A stretch of DNA of 64,000 bases from contig OZ020618.1 in assembly GCA_963971575.1 (NCBI GenBank), positions 31,598,731 through 31,662,730 of the forward strand, read 5' to 3'. Both the position numbers and the translations under genes were made by a program. A model generated the notes under the pieces. The model did no database searches and was not told where the DNA came from. It saw nothing but the letters and a program-made list of their open reading frames with translations. Shown here one piece after another: positions 25,748 through 39,735 of the stretch (within the stretch, counting starts at the first letter, position 1; each line of letters begins with the position of its first letter). The stretch is from Liopterus haemorrhoidalis (Eukaryota; Arthropoda; Insecta; Coleoptera; Dytiscidae).

Positions 25748-28700
25748 GTGAGGTTAGGTTAGGTTAGGTAAGGTTAGGTTAGGTTAGGTTAGGTAAGGTT
25801 AGGTTGTGTTAGGTTATTAGGTTAGTTATTAGGTTAGGATTAATATTGTAAGAGTTATGGCGGGAAAACTTTTAAGGTTAAAATTTAATTATCTCCCTTA
25901 TTATTGACTTTACAGAAAAAAAATGTATAACAAATATTGTTTGAAATTAATAGACAAATCTTTTATTTAAATACAATTTTTTGATTGGATTTATATTTAA
26001 AGAGTTATGGCGGGAAAATTTTAATGTTAAAATTTAATTATCTCATTTATTATTAAATTAACAGAAAAAAATGTGTAACAAATATTTTAAATTTATTTGA
26101 CAAATCCTTTATTAAAATATAATTTTTTGATTGGAATAATATTTATAGAGTTATGTCGGGAAAACTTTTAAGGTTAAAATTCAAGTATCTTCCTTATTAT
26201 TGACTTTACAGAAAAAAATGTGTAACAAATATTTTGAATTTATTAGACAAATCCTTTACTAAAATATAATTTTTTGATTGGAATAATATTTAAAGAGTTA
26301 TGGCGGGAAAACTTTTAAGGTTAAAATTCAAGTATCTCCCTTATTATTGACTTTACAGAAAAAAATGTGGAACAAATATTGTTTGAAATTAATAGGCAAT
26401 TCTTTTATTATTTTACAATTTTTTGAGTGGATAAATATTTAAAGAGTTATGGCGAGAAAACTTTAAATGTTAAAATTTAAGTATCTCCTTTATTATTGAC
26501 TTCACAGAAAAAACTGTACTATAAAAATTGTTTGTAATTAATAGGCAAAGCTTTTATTTATATACAATTTTTTGATTGGAATATTATTTAAAAAGTTAAA
26601 GCGGGAAAACTTTTTAAGGTGCGTAAGGGTAGGTTAGAATAGGTTAGGTTAGGTTAGGTTAGGTTTGGTTAGGTAAGGTAAGGTTATTAGGTAAGTTATT
26701 AGGTTAGGATTAATATTTAAAGAGTTATGGCGGGAAAACTTTTAAGGTTAAAATTTAATTATCTCCCTTGTTATAGACTTAACAGAAAAAACATGTATAA
26801 CAAATATTGTTTGAAATTATTAGACAAATCTTTTATTAAAATACAATTTTTTGATTGGATTAATATTTAAAGAGTACTGGCGGGAAAACTTTAAATGTTA
26901 AAATTTAAGAATGACCCTTATTATTGACTTTACAGAAAAAAATGTATTATAAATATTGTTTGAAATTAATAGGCAAAGCTTTTATTTAAGTACAATTTCT
27001 TGATTGGAATATTACTTAAAGAGTTAAAGCGGGAAAACTTTTAAAGTTAGGTTAGGTTAGGTTAGGTTAGGTAAGGTTAGGTTAGGTAAGGTTAGGTAAG
27101 GTTAGGTAAGGTTAGGTTAGGTTAGGTTAGGTAAGGTTAGGTTAGGTTAGGTTAGGTAAGGTTAGGTTAGGTTAGGTTATTAGGTTAGTTATTAGGTTAG
27201 GATTAATATTTTAAGAGTTAGGGCGGGAAAACTTTTAAGGTTAAAATTTAATTATCTCCCTTATTATTGACTTTACAGAAAAAAAATGTATAACAAATAT
27301 TGTTTGAAATTAATAGACAAATCTTTTATTTAAATACAATTTTTTGATTGGATTTATATTTAAAGAGTTATGGCGGGAAAATTTTAATGTTAAAATTTAA
27401 TTATCTCATTAATTATTGACTTAACAGAAAAAAATGTGTAACAAATATTTTTAATTTATTAGACAAATCCTTTATTAAAATATAATTTTTTGATTGGAAT
27501 AATATTTAAAGAGTTATGTCGGGAAAACTTTTAAGGTTAAAATTCAAGTATCTCCCTTATTATTGACTTAACAGAAAAAAATGTAGAACAAATATTGTTT
27601 GAAATTAATAGGCAATTCTTTTATTATTTAACAATTTTTGAGTGGATAAATATTTAAAGAGTTATGGCGTGAAAACTTTAAATGATAAAATTTAAGAATC
27701 TCCCTTATTATTGACTTCACAGAAAAAAATGTGTTATAAATATTGTTTGAAATTAATAGGCAAAGCTTTTATTTAAGTACATTTTTTTTGATTGGAATTG
27801 TATTTAAAGAGTTAAAGCGGGAAAACGTTTAAAGTTAGGTTAGGTTAGGTTAGGTAAGGTAAGGTTAGGTTAGGTTAGGTTAGGTTAGGTTAGGTTAGGT
27901 TAGGTTAGGTAAGGTTAGGTTAGGTTACGTTAGGTTAGGTAAGGTTAGGTTAGATTAGGTTAGGTAAGGTTAGGTTAGATTAGGTTATTAGGTTAGTTAT
28001 TAGGTTAGGATTAATATTTAAAGAGTTATGGCGGGAAAACTTTTAAGGTTAAAATTTAATTATCTCCCTTATTATTGACTTTACAGAAAAAAAATCTAAA
28101 ACAAATATTGTTTGAAATTAATAGACAAATTTTTTATTTAACTACAATTTTTTGATTGAATTAATATTTAAAGAGTTATGGCGGGAATATTTTAATGTTA
28201 AAATTTAATTATCTCCCTTATTATTGACTTAACAGAAAAAAATGTGTAACAAATATTTTGAATTTATTAGACAAATCCTTTATTAAAATATAATTTTTTG
28301 ATTGGAATAATATTTAAAGAGTTATGGCGGGAAAACTTTTAAGGTTAAAATTCAAGTATCTCCCTTATTATTGACTTAACAGAAAAAAATGTAGAACAAA
28401 TATTGTTTGAAATTAATAGGCAATTCTTTTATTATTTAACAATTTTTGAGTGGATAAATATTTAAAGAGTTATGGCGTGAAAACTTTAAATGATAAAATT
28501 TAAGAATCTCCCTTATTATTGACTTCACAGAAAAAAATGTGTTATAAATATTGTTTGAAATTAATAGGCAAAGCTTTTATTTAAGTACATTTTTTTTGAT
28601 TGGAATTGTATTTAAAGAGTTAAAGCGGGAAAACGTTTAAAGTTAGGTTAGGTTAGGTTAGGTAAGGTAAGGTTAGGTTAGGTTAGGTTAGGTTAGGTTA

Positions 28701-30981
28701 GGTTAGGTTAGGTTAGGTAAGGTTAGGTTAGGTTACGTTAGGTTAGGTAAGGTTAGGTTAGATTAGGTTAGGTAAGGTTAGGTTAGATTAGGTTATTAGG
28801 TTAGTTATTAGGTTAGGATTAATATTTAAAGAGTTATGGCGGGAAAACTTTTAAGGTTAAAATTTAATTATCTCCCTTATTATTGACTTTACAGAAAAAA
28901 AATCTAAAACAAATATTGTTTGAAATTAATAGACAAATTTTTTATTTAACTACAATTTTTTGATTGAATTAATATTTAAAGAGTTATGGCGGGAATATTT
29001 TAATGTTAAAATTTAATTATCTCCCTTATTATTGACTTAACAGAAAAAAATGTGTAACAAATATTTTGAATTTATTAGACAAATCCTTTATTAAAATATA
29101 ATTTTTTGATTGGAATAATATTTAAAGAGTTATGGCGGGAAAACTTTTAAGGTTAAAATTCAAGTATCTCCCTTATTATTGACTTTACAGAAAAAAATGT
29201 AGAACAAATATTGTTTGAAATTAATAGGCAATTCTTTTATTATTTTACAATTTTTTGAGTGGATAAATATTTAAAGAGTTATGGCGATAAAACTTTAAAT
29301 GTTAAAATTTAAGTATCTCCTTTATTATTGACTTCACAGAAAAAAATGTACTATAAAAATTGTTTGAAATTAATAGGCAAAGCTTTTATTTATATACAAT
29401 TTTTTGATTGGAATATTATTTAAAAAGTTAAAGCGGGAAAACTTTTTAAGGTGCGTTAGGGTAGGTTAGAATAGGTTAGGTTAGGTAAGGTTAGGTTTGG
29501 TTAGGTAAGGTAAGGTTATTAGGTATGTTATTAGGTTAGGATTAATATTTAAAGAGTTATGGCGGGAAAACTTTTAAGGTTAAAATTTAATTATCTCCCT
29601 TATTATTGACTTTACAGAAAAAAAATGTATAACAAATATTGTTTGAAATTAATACACAAATCTTTTATTTAAATACAATTTTTTGATTGGATTTATATTT
29701 AAAGAGTTATGGCGGGAAAATTTTAATGTTAAAATTTAATTATCTCCCTTATTATTGACTTAACAGAAAAAAATGTGTAACAAATATTTTAAATTTATAA
29801 GACAAATCCTTTATTAAAATATAATTTTTTGATTGGAATAATATTTAAAGAGTTATGGCGGGAAAACTTTTAAGGTTAAAATTTAATTATCTCCCTTGTT
29901 ATTGACTTTACAGAAAAAACATGTAAAACAAATATTGTTTGAAATTATTAGACAAATCTTTTATTTAAATACAATTTTTTGATTGGATTAATATTTAAAG
30001 AGTACTGGCGGGAAAACTTTAAATGTTAAAATTTAAGAATCACCCTTATTATTGACTTTACAGAAAAAAATGTATTATAAATATTGTTTGAAATTAATAG
30101 GCAAAGCTTTTATTTAAGTACAATTTCTTGATTGGAATATTACTTAAAGAGTTAAAGCGGGAAAACTTTTAAAGTTAGGTTAGGTTAGGTTAGGTTAGGT
30201 TAGGTAAGGTTAGGTAAGGTTAGGTTAGGTTAGGTTAGGTAAGGTTAGGTTAGGTTAGGTTAGGTTAGGTAAGGTTAGGTAAGGTTAGGTTATTAGGTTA
30301 GTTATTAGGTTAAAATTAATATTTAAAGAGTTATGGCGGGAAAACTTTTAAGGTTAAAATTTAATTATCTCCCTTATTATTGACTTTACAGAAAAAAAAT
30401 TTATAACAAATATAGTTTGAAATTAATACACAAATCTTTTATTTAAATACAATTTTTTGATTGGATTTATATTTAAAGAGTTATGGCGGGAAAATTTTAA
30501 TGTTAAAATTTAATTATCTCATTTATTATTGACTTAACAGAAAAAAATGTGTAACAAATATTTTAAATTTATTAGACAAATCCTTTACTAAAATATAATT
30601 TTTTGATTGGAATAATATTTAAAGAGTTATGTCGGGAAAACTTTTAAGGTTAAAATTCAAGTATCTCCCTTATTATTGACTTTACAGGAAAAAATGTAGA
30701 ACAAATATTGTTTGAAATTAATAGGCAATTCTTTTATTATTTAACAATTTTTGAGTGGATAAATATTTAAAGAGTTATGGCGTGAAAACTTTAAATGATA
30801 AAATTTAAGAATCTCCCTTATTATTGACTTCACAGAAAAAAATGTGTTATAAATATTGTTTGAAATTAATAGGCAAAGCTTTTATTTAAGTACATTTTTT
30901 TTGATTGGAATTGTATTTAAAGAGTTAAAGCGGGAAAACGTTTAAAGTTAGGTTAGGTTAGGTTAGGTAAGGTAAGGTTAG
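25748..30981 (+). repeat. 5,234-bp tandem duplication, copy 1
   Basis: Landmarks in this segment recur exactly 5,234 bp later: GTGCG anchors 26619, 29451; long tracts 27047, 27835, 28643, 30175; and GCGTG markers 27667, 28475. The left boundary is placed at the TGAGG variant inside the long tract that starts at 25669. Its counterpart at 30982 sits in a chimeric tract whose left half is B-type. The segment contains the B-type pair 27646-29262 and a one-tract unit around 29451-30311. Confidence 0.85.
27646..29262 (+). repeat. Pair of B-type HORs (808 and 809 bp)
   Basis: Each B-type unit has one fused monomer (left part as in the GCGAGA class, right part as in the TACAATTTCTTGATTGG class, marked by GCGTGAAAAC), a 39-bp head ending CGTTTAAAG, one long tract with TTACG and TTAGA variants, and three more monomers. 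The short tract is missing, as if everything between the two parent monomers had been deleted. Unit boundaries are 27646 and 28454. Confidence 0.88.
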
Positions 30982-31072
30982 GTGAGGTTAGGTTAGGTTA
31001 GGTAAGGTTAGGTTAGGTTAGGTTAGGTAAGGTTAGGTTGTGTTAGGTTATTAGGTTAGTTATTAGGTTAGG
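30759..31072 (+). repeat. Chimeric B-type/AATGG-class half unit
   Basis: The left side is the B-type fused monomer (GCGTGAAAAC, CGTTTAAAG head, TAAGGTAAGG tract start). The right half of the tract (TGAGG, then TTGTGTTAGG) and the following monomer with ATTGTAAGAG are those of the AATGG class. The change of identity occurs inside the TTAGG tract at about 30978-30985. An identical chimera lies 5,234 bp further on, at about 35993-36306. Confidence 0.85.
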
Positions 31073-34000
31073 ATTAATATTGTAAGAGTTATGGCGGGAA
31101 AACTTTTAAGGTTAAAATTTAATTATCTCCCTTATTATTGACTTTACAGAAAAAAAATGTATAACAAATATTGTTTGAAATTAATAGACAAATCTTTTAT
31201 TTAAATACAATTTTTTGATTGGATTTATATTTAAAGAGTTATGGCGGGAAAATTTTAATGTTAAAATTTAATTATCTCATTTATTATTAAATTAACAGAA
31301 AAAAATGTGTAACAAATATTTTAAATTTATTTGACAAATCCTTTATTAAAATATAATTTTTTGATTGGAATAATATTTATAGAGTTATGTCGGGAAAACT
31401 TTTAAGGTTAAAATTCAAGTATCTTCCTTATTATTGACTTTACAGAAAAAAATGTGTAACAAATATTTTGAATTTATTAGACAAATCCTTTACTAAAATA
31501 TAATTTTTTGATTGGAATAATATTTAAAGAGTTATGGCGGGAAAACTTTTAAGGTTAAAATTCAAGTATCTCCCTTATTATTGACTTTACAGAAAAAAAT
31601 GTGGAACAAATATTGTTTGAAATTAATAGGCAATTCTTTTATTATTTTACAATTTTTTGAGTGGATAAATATTTAAAGAGTTATGGCGAGAAAACTTTAA
31701 ATGTTAAAATTTAAGTATCTCCTTTATTATTGACTTCACAGAAAAAACTGTACTATAAAAATTGTTTGTAATTAATAGGCAAAGCTTTTATTTATATACA
31801 ATTTTTTGATTGGAATATTATTTAAAAAGTTAAAGCGGGAAAACTTTTTAAGGTGCGTAAGGGTAGGTTAGAATAGGTTAGGTTAGGTTAGGTTAGGTTT
31901 GGTTAGGTAAGGTAAGGTTATTAGGTAAGTTATTAGGTTAGGATTAATATTTAAAGAGTTATGGCGGGAAAACTTTTAAGGTTAAAATTTAATTATCTCC
32001 CTTGTTATAGACTTAACAGAAAAAACATGTATAACAAATATTGTTTGAAATTATTAGACAAATCTTTTATTAAAATACAATTTTTTGATTGGATTAATAT
32101 TTAAAGAGTACTGGCGGGAAAACTTTAAATGTTAAAATTTAAGAATGACCCTTATTATTGACTTTACAGAAAAAAATGTATTATAAATATTGTTTGAAAT
32201 TAATAGGCAAAGCTTTTATTTAAGTACAATTTCTTGATTGGAATATTACTTAAAGAGTTAAAGCGGGAAAACTTTTAAAGTTAGGTTAGGTTAGGTTAGG
32301 TTAGGTAAGGTTAGGTTAGGTAAGGTTAGGTAAGGTTAGGTAAGGTTAGGTTAGGTTAGGTTAGGTAAGGTTAGGTTAGGTTAGGTTAGGTAAGGTTAGG
32401 TTAGGTTAGGTTATTAGGTTAGTTATTAGGTTAGGATTAATATTTTAAGAGTTAGGGCGGGAAAACTTTTAAGGTTAAAATTTAATTATCTCCCTTATTA
32501 TTGACTTTACAGAAAAAAAATGTATAACAAATATTGTTTGAAATTAATAGACAAATCTTTTATTTAAATACAATTTTTTGATTGGATTTATATTTAAAGA
32601 GTTATGGCGGGAAAATTTTAATGTTAAAATTTAATTATCTCATTAATTATTGACTTAACAGAAAAAAATGTGTAACAAATATTTTTAATTTATTAGACAA
32701 ATCCTTTATTAAAATATAATTTTTTGATTGGAATAATATTTAAAGAGTTATGTCGGGAAAACTTTTAAGGTTAAAATTCAAGTATCTCCCTTATTATTGA
32801 CTTAACAGAAAAAAATGTAGAACAAATATTGTTTGAAATTAATAGGCAATTCTTTTATTATTTAACAATTTTTGAGTGGATAAATATTTAAAGAGTTATG
32901 GCGTGAAAACTTTAAATGATAAAATTTAAGAATCTCCCTTATTATTGACTTCACAGAAAAAAATGTGTTATAAATATTGTTTGAAATTAATAGGCAAAGC
33001 TTTTATTTAAGTACATTTTTTTTGATTGGAATTGTATTTAAAGAGTTAAAGCGGGAAAACGTTTAAAGTTAGGTTAGGTTAGGTTAGGTAAGGTAAGGTT
33101 AGGTTAGGTTAGGTTAGGTTAGGTTAGGTTAGGTTAGGTTAGGTAAGGTTAGGTTAGGTTACGTTAGGTTAGGTAAGGTTAGGTTAGATTAGGTTAGGTA
33201 AGGTTAGGTTAGATTAGGTTATTAGGTTAGTTATTAGGTTAGGATTAATATTTAAAGAGTTATGGCGGGAAAACTTTTAAGGTTAAAATTTAATTATCTC
33301 CCTTATTATTGACTTTACAGAAAAAAAATCTAAAACAAATATTGTTTGAAATTAATAGACAAATTTTTTATTTAACTACAATTTTTTGATTGAATTAATA
33401 TTTAAAGAGTTATGGCGGGAATATTTTAATGTTAAAATTTAATTATCTCCCTTATTATTGACTTAACAGAAAAAAATGTGTAACAAATATTTTGAATTTA
33501 TTAGACAAATCCTTTATTAAAATATAATTTTTTGATTGGAATAATATTTAAAGAGTTATGGCGGGAAAACTTTTAAGGTTAAAATTCAAGTATCTCCCTT
33601 ATTATTGACTTAACAGAAAAAAATGTAGAACAAATATTGTTTGAAATTAATAGGCAATTCTTTTATTATTTAACAATTTTTGAGTGGATAAATATTTAAA
33701 GAGTTATGGCGTGAAAACTTTAAATGATAAAATTTAAGAATCTCCCTTATTATTGACTTCACAGAAAAAAATGTGTTATAAATATTGTTTGAAATTAATA
33801 GGCAAAGCTTTTATTTAAGTACATTTTTTTTGATTGGAATTGTATTTAAAGAGTTAAAGCGGGAAAACGTTTAAAGTTAGGTTAGGTTAGGTTAGGTAAG
33901 GTAAGGTTAGGTTAGGTTAGGTTAGGTTAGGTTAGGTTAGGTTAGGTTAGGTAAGGTTAGGTTAGGTTACGTTAGGTTAGGTAAGGTTAGGTTAGATTAG

Positions 34001-36215
34001 GTTAGGTAAGGTTAGGTTAGATTAGGTTATTAGGTTAGTTATTAGGTTAGGATTAATATTTAAAGAGTTATGGCGGGAAAACTTTTAAGGTTAAAATTTA
34101 ATTATCTCCCTTATTATTGACTTTACAGAAAAAAAATCTAAAACAAATATTGTTTGAAATTAATAGACAAATTTTTTATTTAACTACAATTTTTTGATTG
34201 AATTAATATTTAAAGAGTTATGGCGGGAATATTTTAATGTTAAAATTTAATTATCTCCCTTATTATTGACTTAACAGAAAAAAATGTGTAACAAATATTT
34301 TGAATTTATTAGACAAATCCTTTATTAAAATATAATTTTTTGATTGGAATAATATTTAAAGAGTTATGGCGGGAAAACTTTTAAGGTTAAAATTCAAGTA
34401 TCTCCCTTATTATTGACTTTACAGAAAAAAATGTAGAACAAATATTGTTTGAAATTAATAGGCAATTCTTTTATTATTTTACAATTTTTTGAGTGGATAA
34501 ATATTTAAAGAGTTATGGCGATAAAACTTTAAATGTTAAAATTTAAGTATCTCCTTTATTATTGACTTCACAGAAAAAAATGTACTATAAAAATTGTTTG
34601 AAATTAATAGGCAAAGCTTTTATTTATATACAATTTTTTGATTGGAATATTATTTAAAAAGTTAAAGCGGGAAAACTTTTTAAGGTGCGTTAGGGTAGGT
34701 TAGAATAGGTTAGGTTAGGTAAGGTTAGGTTTGGTTAGGTAAGGTAAGGTTATTAGGTATGTTATTAGGTTAGGATTAATATTTAAAGAGTTATGGCGGG
34801 AAAACTTTTAAGGTTAAAATTTAATTATCTCCCTTATTATTGACTTTACAGAAAAAAAATGTATAACAAATATTGTTTGAAATTAATACACAAATCTTTT
34901 ATTTAAATACAATTTTTTGATTGGATTTATATTTAAAGAGTTATGGCGGGAAAATTTTAATGTTAAAATTTAATTATCTCCCTTATTATTGACTTAACAG
35001 AAAAAAATGTGTAACAAATATTTTAAATTTATAAGACAAATCCTTTATTAAAATATAATTTTTTGATTGGAATAATATTTAAAGAGTTATGGCGGGAAAA
35101 CTTTTAAGGTTAAAATTTAATTATCTCCCTTGTTATTGACTTTACAGAAAAAACATGTAAAACAAATATTGTTTGAAATTATTAGACAAATCTTTTATTT
35201 AAATACAATTTTTTGATTGGATTAATATTTAAAGAGTACTGGCGGGAAAACTTTAAATGTTAAAATTTAAGAATCACCCTTATTATTGACTTTACAGAAA
35301 AAAATGTATTATAAATATTGTTTGAAATTAATAGGCAAAGCTTTTATTTAAGTACAATTTCTTGATTGGAATATTACTTAAAGAGTTAAAGCGGGAAAAC
35401 TTTTAAAGTTAGGTTAGGTTAGGTTAGGTTAGGTTAGGTAAGGTTAGGTAAGGTTAGGTTAGGTTAGGTTAGGTAAGGTTAGGTTAGGTTAGGTTAGGTT
35501 AGGTAAGGTTAGGTAAGGTTAGGTTATTAGGTTAGTTATTAGGTTAAAATTAATATTTAAAGAGTTATGGCGGGAAAACTTTTAAGGTTAAAATTTAATT
35601 ATCTCCCTTATTATTGACTTTACAGAAAAAAAATTTATAACAAATATAGTTTGAAATTAATACACAAATCTTTTATTTAAATACAATTTTTTGATTGGAT
35701 TTATATTTAAAGAGTTATGGCGGGAAAATTTTAATGTTAAAATTTAATTATCTCATTTATTATTGACTTAACAGAAAAAAATGTGTAACAAATATTTTAA
35801 ATTTATTAGACAAATCCTTTACTAAAATATAATTTTTTGATTGGAATAATATTTAAAGAGTTATGTCGGGAAAACTTTTAAGGTTAAAATTCAAGTATCT
35901 CCCTTATTATTGACTTTACAGGAAAAAATGTAGAACAAATATTGTTTGAAATTAATAGGCAATTCTTTTATTATTTAACAATTTTTGAGTGGATAAATAT
36001 TTAAAGAGTTATGGCGTGAAAACTTTAAATGATAAAATTTAAGAATCTCCCTTATTATTGACTTCACAGAAAAAAATGTGTTATAAATATTGTTTGAAAT
36101 TAATAGGCAAAGCTTTTATTTAAGTACATTTTTTTTGATTGGAATTGTATTTAAAGAGTTAAAGCGGGAAAACGTTTAAAGTTAGGTTAGGTTAGGTTAG
36201 GTAAGGTAAGGTTAG
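30982..36215 (+). repeat. 5,234-bp tandem duplication, copy 2
   Basis: This segment corresponds to copy 1 with no net length change in any landmark interval checked (anchors 31853 and 34685; tracts 32281, 33069, 33877, 35409 and 36182). The rare form TTATAGACTTAACAG occurs near 26773 and again near 32007, while the third copy has TTATAGACTTTACAG. Near-identity over 5.2 kb implies a recent duplication, or a collapse/expansion artefact of assembly. Confidence 0.85.
32880..34496 (+). repeat. Pair of B-type HORs (second copy)
   Basis: Units start at 32880 and 33688, exactly 5,234 bp after the first pair, with the same CGTTTAAAG head, TTACG and TTAGA tract variants, and GAATATTTTAATG in the monomer that usually reads GAAAATTTTAATG. 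Confidence 0.87.
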
Positions 36216-39200
36216 GTGAGGTTAGGTTAGGTTAGGTAAGGTTAGGTTAGGTTAGGTTAGGTAAGGTTAGGTTGTGTTAGGTTATTAGGTTAGTTATTAG
36301 GTTAGGATTAATATTGTAAGAGTTATGGCGGGAAAACTTTTAAGGTTAAAATTTAATTATCTCCCTTATTATTGACTTTACAGAAAAAAAATGTATAACA
36401 AATATTGTTTGAAATTAATAGACAAATCTTTTATTTAAATACAATTTTTTGATTGGATTTATATTTAAAGAGTTATGGCGGGAAAATTTTAATGTTAAAA
36501 TTTAATTATCTCATTTATTATTAAATTAACAGAAAAAAATGTGTAACAAATATTTTAAATTTATTTGACAAATCCTTTATTAAAATATAATTTTTTGATT
36601 GGAATAATATTTATAGAGTTATGTCGGGAAAACTTTTAAGGTTAAAATTCAAGTATCTTCCTTATTATTGACTTTACAGAAAAAAATGTGTAACAAATAT
36701 TTTGAATTTATTAGACAAATCCTTTACTAAAATATAATTTTTTGATTGGAATAATATTTAAAGAGTTATGGCGGGAAAACTTTTAAGGTTAAAATTCAAG
36801 TATCTCCCTTATTATTGACTTTACAGAAAAAAATGTGGAACAAATATTGTTTGAAATTAATAGGCAATTCTTTTATTATTTTACAATTTTTTGAGTGGAT
36901 AAATATTTAAAGAGTTATGGCGAGAAAACTTTAAATGTTAAAATTTAAGTATCTCCTTTATTATTGACTTCACAGAAAAAACTGTACTATAAAAATTGTT
37001 TGTAATTAATAGGCAAAGCTTTTATTTATATACAATTTTTTGATTGGAATATTATTTAAAAAGTTAAAGCGGGAAAACTTTTTAAGGTGCGTAAGGGTAG
37101 GTTAGAATAGGTTAGGTTAGGTTAGGTTAGGTTTGGTTAGGTAAGGTAAGGTTATTAGGTAAGTTATTAGGTTAGGATTAATATTTAAAGAGTTATGGCG
37201 GGAAAACTTTTAAGGTTAAAATTTAATTATCTCCCTTGTTATAGACTTTACAGAAAAAACATGTATAACAAATATTGTTTGAAATTATTAGACAAATCTT
37301 TTATTAAAATACAATTTTTTGATTGGATTAATATTTAAAGAGTACTGGCGGGAAAACTTTAAATGTTAAAATTTAAGAATGACCCTTATTATTGACTTTA
37401 CAGAAAAAAATGTATTATAAATATTGTTTGAAATTAATAGGCAAAGCTTTTATTTAAGTACAATTTCTTGATTGGAATATTACTTAAAGAGTTAAAGCGG
37501 GAAAACTTTTAAAGTTAGGTTAGGTTAGGTTAGGTTAGGTAAGGTTAGGTTAGGTAAGGTTAGGTAAGGTTAGGTAAGGTTAGGTTAGGTTAGGTTAGGT
37601 AAGGTTAGGTTAGGTTAGGTTAGGTAAGGTTAGGTTAGGTTAGGTTATTAGGTTAGTTATTAGGTTAGGATTAATATTTTAAGAGTTAGGGCGGGAAAAC
37701 TTTTAAGGTTAAAATTTAATTATCTCCCTTATTATTGACTTTACAGAAAAAAAATGTATAACAAATATTGTTTGAAATTAATAGACAAATCTTTTATTTA
37801 AATACAATTTTTTGATTGGATTTATATTTAAAGAGTTATGGCGGGAAAATTTTAATGTTAAAATTTAATTATCTCATTAATTATTGACTTAACAGAAAAA
37901 AATGTGTAACAAATATTTTTAATTTATTAGACAAATCCTTTATTAAAATATAATTTTTTGATTGGAATAATATTTAAAGAGTTATGTCGGGAAAACTTTT
38001 AAGGTTAAAATTCAAGTATCTCCCTTATTATTGACTTAACAGAAAAAAATGTAGAACAAATATTGTTTGAAATTAATAGGCAATTCTTTTATTATTTAAC
38101 AATTTTTGAGTGGATAAATATTTAAAGAGTTATGGCGTGAAAACTTTAAATGATAAAATTTAAGAATCTCCCTTATTATTGACTTCACAGAAAAAAATGT
38201 GTTATAAATATTGTTTGAAATTAATAGGCAAAGCTTTTATTTAAGTACATTTTTTTTGATTGGAATTGTATTTAAAGAGTTAAAGCGGGAAAACGTTTAA
38301 AGTTAGGTTAGGTTAGGTTAGGTAAGGTAAGGTTAGGTTAGGTTAGGTTAGGTTAGGTTAGGTTAGGTTAGGTTAGGTTAGGTAAGGTTAGGTTAGGTTA
38401 CGTTAGGTTAGGTAAGGTTAGGTTAGATTAGGTTAGGTAAGGTTAGGTTAGATTAGGTTATTAGGTTAGTTATTAGGTTAGGATTAATATTTAAAGAGTT
38501 ATGGCGGGAAAACTTTTAAGGTTAAAATTTAATTATCTCCCTTATTATTGACTTTACAGAAAAAAAATCTAAAACAAATATTGTTTGAAATTAATAGACA
38601 AATTTTTTATTTAACTACAATTTTTTGATTGAATTAATATTTAAAGAGTTATGGCGGGAATATTTTAATGTTAAAATTTAATTATCTCCCTTATTATTGA
38701 CTTAACAGAAAAAAATGTGTAAAAAATATTTTGAATTTATTAGACAAATCCTTTATTAAAATATAATTTTTTGATTGGAATAATATTTAAAGAGTTATGG
38801 CGGGAAAACTTTTAAGGTTAAAATTCAAGTATCTCCCTTATTATTGACTTAACAGAAAAAAATGTAGAACAAATATTGTTTGAAATTAATAGGCAATTCT
38901 TTTATTATTTAACAATTTTTGAGTGGATAAATATTTAAAGAGTTATGGCGTGAAAACTTTAAATGATAAAATTTAAGAATCTCCCTTATTATTGACTTCA
39001 CAGAAAAAAATGTGTTATAAATATTGTTTGAAATTAATAGGCAAAGCTTTTATTTAAGTACATTTTTTTTGATTGGATATGTATTTAAAGAGTTAAAGCG
39101 GGAAAACGTTTAAAGTTAGGTTAGGTTAGGTTAGGTAAGGTAAGGTTAGGTTAGGTTTGGTTAGGTTAGGTTAGGTTAGGTTAGGTTAGGTAAGGTTAGG

Positions 39201-39673
39201 TTAGGTTACGTTAGGTTAGGTAAGGTTAGGTTAGATTAGGTTAGGTAAGGTTAGGTTAGATTAGGTTATTAGGTTAGTTATTAGGTTAGGATTAATATTT
39301 AAAGAGTTATGGCGGGAAAACTTTTAAGGTTAAAATTTAATTATCTCCCTTATTATTGACTTTACAGAAAAAAAATCTAAAACAAATATTGTTTGAAATT
39401 AATAGACAAATTTTTTATTTAACTACAATTTTTTGATTGAATTAATATTTAAAGAGTTATGGCGGGAATATTTTAATGTTAAAATTTAATTATCTCCCTT
39501 ATTATTGACTTAACAGAAAAAAATGTGTAACAAATATTTTGAATTTATTAGACAAATCCTTTATTAAAATATAATTTTTTGATTGGAATAATATTTAAAG
39601 AGTTATGGCGGGAAAACTTTTAAGGTTAAAATTCAAGTATCTCCCTTATTATTGACTTTACAGAAAAAAATGT
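36216..39673 (+). repeat. 5,234-bp tandem duplication, partial copy 3
   Basis: The copy follows copy 2 through anchor 37087 and tracts 37515 and 38303 at +5,234 bp. It then gains one TTAGG unit (B-type spacing 813 instead of 808) and departs at about 39674, where AATGTGGAAC replaces AATGTAGAAC and an AATGG-class HOR follows. This right breakpoint lies in a monomer, not in a TTAGG tract. Confidence 0.75.
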
Positions 39674-39735
39674 GGAACAAATATTGTTTGAAATTAATAG
39701 GCAATTCTTTTATTATTTTACAATTTTTTGAGTGG
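38114..39735 (+). repeat. Pair of B-type HORs (third copy)
   Basis: Units start at 38114 (813 bp, one extra TTAGG) and 38927 (809 bp). The second unit carries private changes: GGATATGTATTT in the half-monomer head and a TTTGG variant in its tract. The end of the pair is already recombined with the AATGG-class HOR that follows. Confidence 0.85.
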
